This document shows, one piece after another, positions 35,281-39,876 of a DNA stretch of 39,876 bases. The DNA is from Planctomycetia bacterium. GTDB taxonomy: Bacteria > Planctomycetota > Planctomycetia > Pirellulales > S012-138. The position numbers and the translations under genes are program-made. The notes below the pieces were generated by a model, which had not been told where the DNA came from, searched no databases, and saw only the letters and a list, made by a program, of their open reading frames with translations. Numbering within the stretch: position 1 is the first letter of the stretch; each line of letters opens with the position of its first letter. Location: NCBI GenBank assembly GCA_016177915.1, contig JACOUI010000294.1, positions 1 through 39,876 on the forward strand, read 5' to 3'.

Positions 35281-35330
35281 GGGAGGCTAGAGGCTGTTGC
35301 TAGTGGTTGGTGACTGGTGGCTAGAGGACT
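35281..35330. repeat. Low-complexity run upstream of ilvB
   Basis: Short near-repeats of CTAGAGGCT, CTAGTGGTTGG and CTAGAGG lie just before the ilvB start. The same motif precedes holB (32641-32690). It lies inside the predicted ilvB leader. The rest of the 283-base gap 35274-35556 holds the ilvB promoter candidate and an AATCCAAAATC repeat near 35490-35520. Confidence 0.5.
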
Positions 35331-35365
35331 TCGCGCTTGTGACTGGGGTCGGGAGCAACTACTAA

Positions 35366-35392
35366 ATTATGGCACGCGGCGGCTGCTGACAA
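35366..35392 (-). promoter_or_regulatory. Candidate promoter for ilvB
   Basis: On the minus strand TTGTCA (35387-35392) is followed after 15 bases by CATAAT (35366-35371). Both differ from consensus by one base; the spacing is short. It would give a leader of about 87 bases. Motif-based only. Confidence 0.35.
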
Positions 35393-35556
35393 CCGCCCGG
35401 AGCACGTAAAGACAGGCCGGCGAGCGGAAACGTGTCAAAGAAAGAGGCTGGAAACTCGCGGGGAAGACGTCGCCTTTCACCTGCTGTCAGTCCAAAATCC
35501 AAAATCTGGAATCCAAAGTCAACTACCCGCCCGCAGGTGGAACTCCGGCACCCGCT

Positions 35557-36339
35557 ATGACCGGCCCAGACCAATCAGCCAGCGAAGTCAGGCCTTCCGA
35601 CCGCACGTTGTGGCGGGTTGTTTGGTCGAACGTCGTCATTCACGTGATCGGCCTGGCGCTGGCGGCGTTCGGAATTCGCCCGGGCAGCCCGCTGACGCCC
35701 GTCAATGAGCGCATTGCTTATTTGGCGACGTGGCCCGAGGCGTGGTATCTGGGCTGGATGAGCTGGGTGCTTTGTGCCGTGGCGCTGGTTTGCGTGATGT
35801 GGGCATTTTCGGGGCGGCTTCTGGCCGATGCAAAGAAGAGCGTCGAGGGCGGAGGGTCACAAGGTCCGCCTGACAAGAGGACGGCGCTGGCTTTGCGCGC
35901 TTTGGTCATTGTCGCCGCCGTGTTCGATTTGACGTGCGACGCGATTTACATCGTCGTGTTTCCCGTGCTGGCCTTTGAGGCCCAGGCGGCGTCGCTGCGG
36001 CCCGAGAAACTCGAGCGATTCCTGTTTTGGGAGCGGACGGTCAATGCGGTCAGCCTGACGGCCGGCAACGGCGTGTACACGATCGCCATCGGGCTTTTGG
36101 CGCTGGCGCTGCACCGCGCCGGAAAGGCATCGAAGGCGGCCAGTGCATTGGCGGCGGGGGTTGTTGTTTTCGGGTTGGCGCTCGCCGCGGCCGGGCCGTT
36201 GGAGTTGCCGGTATTGGTACTGGCCACGACGAGTCCGACGATCGGACTTTTCTGCGCCTGGAGCATCCTGGCCGCGCGCGACGTGACGAGAGCGGGCCGG
36301 CACGGTATGCTCGCCGCGACCGAGCGAGAAAAACCATGA
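35557..36339 (+). CDS. Polytopic membrane protein, unknown function
   Basis: A 260-residue integral membrane protein with about six hydrophobic helices: VVIHVIGLALAAFGI, WMSWVLCAVALVCVMWAF, LVIVAAVFDLTCDAIYIVVF, VYTIAIGLLALALH, AAGVVVFGLALAAAGPL and LATTSPTIGLFCAWSILAA. A charged loop (SGRLLADAKKSVEGGG) separates the second and third. I do not recognise the family. Its stop overlaps the mtnA start (ATGA at 36336-36339), so the two are translated together; a role linked to methionine salvage or nucleoside uptake is possible but not shown. Confidence 0.75.
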   Translation: MTGPDQSASEVRPSDRTLWRVVWSNVVIHVIGLALAAFGIRPGSPLTPVNERIAYLATWPEAWYLGWMSWVLCAVALVCVMWAFSGRLLADAKKSVEGGGSQGPPDKRTALALRALVIVAAVFDLTCDAIYIVVFPVLAFEAQAASLRPEKLERFLFWERTVNAVSLTAGNGVYTIAIGLLALALHRAGKASKAASALAAGVVVFGLALAAAGPLELPVLVLATTSPTIGLFCAWSILAARDVTRAGRHGMLAATEREKP

Positions 36340-37400
36340 GCGCCAGTACCGTTCCCCCCACGCTGCACTGGGTCGGCGGCCTGGACGGCCATCTGCGGCT
36401 GATCGACCAGACGCTGCTGCCGCTGGAGCTGCGCGAAATCGACTGCCGCAGCGTCGAGGACGTGTGGCAGGCGATCCGCGAGCTCAAAGTCCGCGGGGCG
36501 CCGGCCATAGGCGTGGCGGCGGCGTACGGCGTTTGCGTCGGGCTGCAGAATGTCGCGGCCGGCAGCGAAGCGGCGCTCTTTGCGCGGCTCGACGAGGTGA
36601 CGAAACACCTGGCGACAAGCCGGCCGACGGCGGTCAATTTGTTCTGGGCGTTGGATCGGATGCGGCGCACGGCGGAATTGCACCAAGGCAAGGGCCCGCG
36701 CGCGATTCTTCAATCGCTGCTCGATGAAGCGCGGGCGATTGAAGAGGAAGACCGGCAGATGTGCCGGGCGATCGGGCGGCACGGGGAGAAGCTGCTTGCC
36801 GACGGACAGGGCGTGCTCACGCACTGCAACGCCGGCGGGCTGGCCACGGCCGACTACGGCACCGCCCTGGCAGTTTTCTTCGCGGCGCACGAGGAGGGGA
36901 AACGGCTGCACGTTTTCGTTGACGAGACCCGCCCGCTCTTGCAAGGGGCGCGGCTCACGGCCTGGGAGCTGGCGCAGCGGGGGATCGAGGCGACCTTGAT
37001 TTGCGACTCGGCGGCGGCGCAGGTGATGCGCGAGGGGCGGGTGCAGGCGGTCGTGACCGGCGCCGACCGGATCGCGGCCAACGGCGACACGGCCAACAAG
37101 ATCGGCACGTACTCCGTCGCCCTGGCGGCCCAGGCCCACGGCATCCCCTTCTACGTGGCCGCCCCCACGAGCACGTTCGACCTGTCGCTGGACGACGGCT
37201 CGGCGATTCCCATCGAGCAGCGGCCGGGCGACGAAGTCGCGTCGTTTGCCGGACGGCGGACGGCCCCCGAAGGGATCGCGGTCTACAATCCCGCCTTCGA
37301 CGTGACGCCCGCCCGGCTGATCCGGGCGATCATCTGCGAGCGGGGGGTGATTTCGCCGGTGACGGGGGAAAAGATTGCGGCGGCGCTACAGGGCGGCTAG
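36336..37400 (+). CDS. mtnA: Methylthioribose-1-phosphate isomerase
   Basis: A 354-residue enzyme of the methionine salvage pathway, converting 5-methylthioribose-1-phosphate to the ribulose form. RGAPAIGVAAAYGV (about 53-66) is the phosphate-binding signature. The catalytic Cys164 (LTHCNAGGLAT) and Asp244 (TGADRIAANGDTANKIGTYS) are both in place, and the C-terminal PTSTFDLSL follows. Length matches the family (about 340-370). ATG 36336 overlaps the stop of the membrane protein gene. Known relatives can also act on ribose-1,5-bisphosphate, which has a similar signature; methylthioribose phosphate is the better supported reading. It precedes the MFS nucleoside transporter by 45 bases. Confidence 0.93.
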   Translation: MSASTVPPTLHWVGGLDGHLRLIDQTLLPLELREIDCRSVEDVWQAIRELKVRGAPAIGVAAAYGVCVGLQNVAAGSEAALFARLDEVTKHLATSRPTAVNLFWALDRMRRTAELHQGKGPRAILQSLLDEARAIEEEDRQMCRAIGRHGEKLLADGQGVLTHCNAGGLATADYGTALAVFFAAHEEGKRLHVFVDETRPLLQGARLTAWELAQRGIEATLICDSAAAQVMREGRVQAVVTGADRIAANGDTANKIGTYSVALAAQAHGIPFYVAAPTSTFDLSLDDGSAIPIEQRPGDEVASFAGRRTAPEGIAVYNPAFDVTPARLIRAIICERGVISPVTGEKIAAALQGG

Positions 37401-37445
37401 AATCCGCCGCAATTCCTTGTTTCACGCCTCATTGAAGCGCACGTC

Positions 37446-38738
37446 ATGAACGGCACAAAGTTCAAGCTCGCGGTGATGATGTTCCTGGAGTTTTTCATCT
37501 GGGGGGCGTGGCTGCCGCAGATCTACCAGTATCTGGGCGATGGCAGCCTGAACTTTAATTGGTGGCAAATCGCGCTCGTCATGAACGCGTTCTCGATCGC
37601 CGGCCTTGCCGCCATGTTCTTCAGCAATCAGTTCGCAGACCGCAACTTCGCGGCCGAGAAGTTCGTGGCCGCAAGTCATCTGATCGGGGGCGCGTGCATC
37701 TTTGCGCTGGCGTGGGCCAGGGACTTCTGGACGTTCTTTTTGCTGATGCTGGTCCACTCGCTTTTCTACGTGCCGACGATCTCCATCACCAACTCCATTG
37801 CGTTCACGCACGTCAAAGATCCTCAACGAGATTTCGGCCCCGTTCGCCTGTGGGGCACGATCGGCTGGATTGCCGCGGCATGGCCGTTTGTTTTCATCCT
37901 AGCGGATTGGGCCAAGGTGCCCGCCTTCGGCTCGGTCCCCTTCGTCAGTTGGCTCGGCGAGGTGCTCGGCACGGGAAAAACGGGAGAGGCACTGCGCGAA
38001 TCGAAGACCTTCATGTTCTACCTCTCAGGCGTGGCGTCTTTCGCCCTGGCGGCCTTCAGCCTGACGCTGCCTCACACGCCTCCGAAGCCTGCGTCCGGCA
38101 TGGACCGTCTCGCCTGGCTCAAGGCCGGGAAACTCCTGGCGGTTCCGTTCGTTTTGGTCCTGTTCGTCGTTACGTTTTTCGACGCCGCCGTCCACACGTG
38201 CTACTTCACGCTTACCGAAACTTATTTGCAGAAGGTCGGAATTGCCCAGAACTGGATCATGCCGGTTATGAGCATCGGCCAGGTCGCCGAGATCTTGACG
38301 ATGGCGATTCTTGCGCTCTTCCTGAAGGCCTGTGGCTGGCGGATTACCATGATCATCGGCATCCTGGGCCACGCCGTCCGCTTTGGCGTGTTTGCATTTG
38401 TGCCGATCCCCTGGGTGGCGGTATCGATTAACATCCTGCACGGCATTTGCTACGCGTTTTTCTTCGCCACGGTCTACATCTTTGTCGAGGAGTTCTTCCC
38501 CAAGGACGCGCGCTCAAGCGCTCAGGGGCTTTTCAATTTCCTGATCCTCGGATTTGGGCCGCTCGTGGGGTACTTCCTTTGGCCATACCTCAAGGATGTT
38601 TTCACAATCGAGAAAGTCACCAACTTCCAACAGCTCTTTCTCATTCCCTCCGGGACGGCGCTGCTGGCGGCAATCGGTCTGGCCCTGTTCTTCCATCCGC
38701 CCGCTAAGGCCGCAGACATGAAGCAGCTTGGGCTGTGA
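37446..38738 (+). CDS. MFS nucleoside transporter (NupG-like)
   Basis: A 430-residue, 12-helix major-facilitator protein of the nucleoside:proton symporter (NupG/XapB) kind. FKLAVMMFLEFFIWGAWLPQIYQYL is the family start (split here as FKLAVMMFLEFF and IWGAWLPQI). ISITNSIAFTHVKDPQRDFGPVRLWGTIGWI is typical of the class, followed by the central loop and later YIFVEEFFPKDARSSAQGLFNFLILG. It lies 45 bases after mtnA, so import of nucleosides such as methylthioadenosine breakdown products is an attractive guess. The window also codes for an unrelated CNT transporter. Substrate is not established by sequence. Confidence 0.86.
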   Translation: MNGTKFKLAVMMFLEFFIWGAWLPQIYQYLGDGSLNFNWWQIALVMNAFSIAGLAAMFFSNQFADRNFAAEKFVAASHLIGGACIFALAWARDFWTFFLLMLVHSLFYVPTISITNSIAFTHVKDPQRDFGPVRLWGTIGWIAAAWPFVFILADWAKVPAFGSVPFVSWLGEVLGTGKTGEALRESKTFMFYLSGVASFALAAFSLTLPHTPPKPASGMDRLAWLKAGKLLAVPFVLVLFVVTFFDAAVHTCYFTLTETYLQKVGIAQNWIMPVMSIGQVAEILTMAILALFLKACGWRITMIIGILGHAVRFGVFAFVPIPWVAVSINILHGICYAFFFATVYIFVEEFFPKDARSSAQGLFNFLILGFGPLVGYFLWPYLKDVFTIEKVTNFQQLFLIPSGTALLAAIGLALFFHPPAKAADMKQLGL

Positions 38739-38780
38739 ACGGTGGATGCCCGCGAGCGGGCGGGAGATGGCACGCAGCAC

Positions 38781-39876
38781 ATGGGCCCCTCCGGCCAGAC
38801 GCTATTGATCCTCGGTGCCAGCGCGCGGGCGGCCGCGATGTCGGCCATTAGGGCCGGGTTTCGCGTCACGGCGGGCGACCTGTTTGGCGACGCCGATTTG
38901 CGGCGGGCGTGCCCCGCCGTGCGGTGTGCACACTATCCTCGCGGCCTCGCGGAAATCGCCGCGCAGTCGCCGCCGGGAGAGTGGATGTACACGGGCGCGC
39001 TGGAGAATTATCCCGACCTGATCGACCGGATTGCCGCGTCGCGGCCGCTGCTAGGAAATTCAGGCGAGGTCGTCCGGGCGGTCCGCGATCCCCAGTGCGT
39101 GCATGCGGCGTTGGCACGGGCGGGACTCTGCTGTCCGGAGTGCTTTGACACGGCCGCGGGCCTGCCGCGCGACGGCAGCTTCTTGCGGAAGAAGCGGCGC
39201 TCGGCCGGCGGGGCGCACGTGGAAATCTGGGACGGGGCGAACCGTGCGCCGCCGGAGGATCGCAAGTGGTTTTTTCAGCGGCGGATGGCAGGCACGCCGT
39301 GCGCGGCGGTGTACGTGGGCGTTGCGTCGCCGCCGACTTTCCCCCCTTCCCAAGGGGGGGCTAGGGGGGGTGAGTCCGTCACGTCCCCCCCTTACGAAGG
39401 GGGGGCAGGGGGGGTTGCGCCGGGGTCGCAGGTGTCGCCTGGGAAAGACACCGGGGCGCTGACGCCCCCCGCTCGCCAAGCTGTGTTGCTGGGAGTCACG
39501 GAGCAATTGATCGGTGCCAATTGGTGCGGCGGCGCGAGTTTTCAATACTGCGGCAGCGTCGGCCCGCTTGCGGTGGCGTCAAAGACGCACGAGCAGCTCG
39601 AGCGGATCGGGCAAACGCTGGCAGCGGAGTTTTCTCTCGTCGGTCTCTACGGCGTCGATTTCGTCCTCGACGATGGCGGCGACGCCTGGCCCGTGGAGGT
39701 CAACCCGCGCTACACGGCGTCGGTCGAGATTCTCGAGCGCGCGATGGGAATCTCCGCCGTCGGGCTGCACGTGGCGGCCTGCCGCGGGGAACGGCTGAGT
39801 GAGAAGGACGAGATCCTGAGGCCGGGCTCGATCGGCCCTCAACCCCCCACCCCCACCCCCACCCCCACCCCCACCC
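38781..39876 (+). CDS. ATP-grasp protein, partial (runs off the window)
   Basis: At least 365 residues from ATG 38781, open at the right edge. The chain shows an N-terminal dinucleotide-like region (TLLILGASARAAAMSAIRAG), and an ATP-grasp core with RKKRRSAGG (near 135) and the active-site segment VDFVLDDGG...VEVNPRYTASVE. The last segment with its Glu/Asn pair is shared with planctomycete and methylotroph proteins near methanopterin C1-transfer genes, so a role in cofactor synthesis or amino-acid ligation is plausible. The core is interrupted by an in-frame insert of about 50 residues (183-232), built from two C/G palindromes (FPPSQGGARGG, SPPYEGGAGG) and a Gly/Pro-rich piece. After the core the frame enters a Pro-Thr repeat (39844 on). 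The partner C1 genes are not in view. Confidence 0.85.
   Translation, partial: MGPSGQTLLILGASARAAAMSAIRAGFRVTAGDLFGDADLRRACPAVRCAHYPRGLAEIAAQSPPGEWMYTGALENYPDLIDRIAASRPLLGNSGEVVRAVRDPQCVHAALARAGLCCPECFDTAAGLPRDGSFLRKKRRSAGGAHVEIWDGANRAPPEDRKWFFQRRMAGTPCAAVYVGVASPPTFPPSQGGARGGESVTSPPYEGGAGGVAPGSQVSPGKDTGALTPPARQAVLLGVTEQLIGANWCGGASFQYCGSVGPLAVASKTHEQLERIGQTLAAEFSLVGLYGVDFVLDDGGDAWPVEVNPRYTASVEILERAMGISAVGLHVAACRGERLSEKDEILRPGSIGPQPPTPTPTPTPT
39341..39415 (+). repeat. Two in-frame C/G palindromes in the ATP-grasp gene
   Basis: Copy one (39341-39371) is C6, TTCCCAA, G7, CTA, G7, T. Copy two (39385-39415) is C7, TTACGAA, G7, CA, G7, T. Both translate in frame as PPSQGGARGG and PPYEGGAGG and match the copy in holB (minus strand) in sequence and in frame. 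Confidence 0.85.
39844..39876 (+). repeat. CCCCCA hexanucleotide tandem repeat (Pro-Thr)
   Basis: Five perfect CCCCCA units and a partial sixth fill 39844-39876, and the array runs past the window edge. In the ATP-grasp frame it codes Pro-Thr repeats. The minus strand has runs of five or more Gs and is able to form G-quadruplex. Copy number could vary by slippage without changing frame. Confidence 0.8.

Noticed and set aside
39844..39876. Telomere-like repeat
   Set aside because: The window is a bacterial gene region and the array is in a coding frame; a simple tandem repeat explains it.

Overview
The window is GC-rich bacterial DNA. Gene content and intergenic style fit a planctomycete, most likely Pirellulales-like: a Tat-type amidohydrolase, an OleD-like reductase, an mtnA/MFS nucleoside-transporter pair, an ATP-grasp protein of the type linked to C1/methanopterin metabolism, a giant secreted TPR protein, and many small GC-rich palindromes between genes. 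This placement is an inference from family resemblance, not a database result. I saw no tRNA, rRNA or CRISPR array.

Left part (1-5421) is accessory. It holds a truncated IS1595-type transposase, a DUF5343-like gene, a 5'-damaged SGNH-hydrolase-like gene, two small coupled genes of unknown function, and a GT4 glycosyltransferase. Hairpin repeats follow (5542-5717). A minus-strand run (9185 to 5738) carries an OleD-like reductase, a DUF1499 protein, a CNT nucleoside transporter and mogA. Region 9519-16465 holds a secreted protein followed by an intrinsic terminator, a Tat-exported amidohydrolase, a small unknown protein, a TIM-barrel isomerase-like protein, and a 1150-residue secreted protein with about 21 TPRs.

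The centre (16979-31526) is a cell-surface polysaccharide locus, all on the plus strand. rmlA, an rmlD-rhamnosyltransferase fusion, rmlB and rmlC make dTDP-L-rhamnose. A GT2 and a GT4 glycosyltransferase assemble the glycan. An ABC exporter (Wzm/Wzt with a C-terminal glycan-binding domain) moves it across the membrane. A DegT-type aminotransferase and a formyltransferase could convert the RmlB product into an N-formylated amino sugar. One class I and two TylF-type methyltransferases could methylate or cap the chain.

The right part holds housekeeping and mixed genes. On the minus strand are holB (DNA polymerase III delta-prime), a nucleotidyltransferase with a 67-residue partner, and ilvB. On the plus strand are a membrane protein, mtnA, an MFS nucleoside transporter and an ATP-grasp gene that runs off the end.

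The most unusual signal is a roughly 31-base C/G palindrome inserted in frame, in the same reading frame, once in holB and twice in the ATP-grasp gene. Each copy adds a peptide close to SPPSEGGARGG. In holB it lengthens the loop between the first two zinc-binding cysteines. Other highlights are the RmlD-GT2 fusion, the probable N-formyl-sugar branch, several hairpin repeat families (one with a covarying base pair), and a CCCCCA tandem repeat at the right edge that reads as Pro-Thr.
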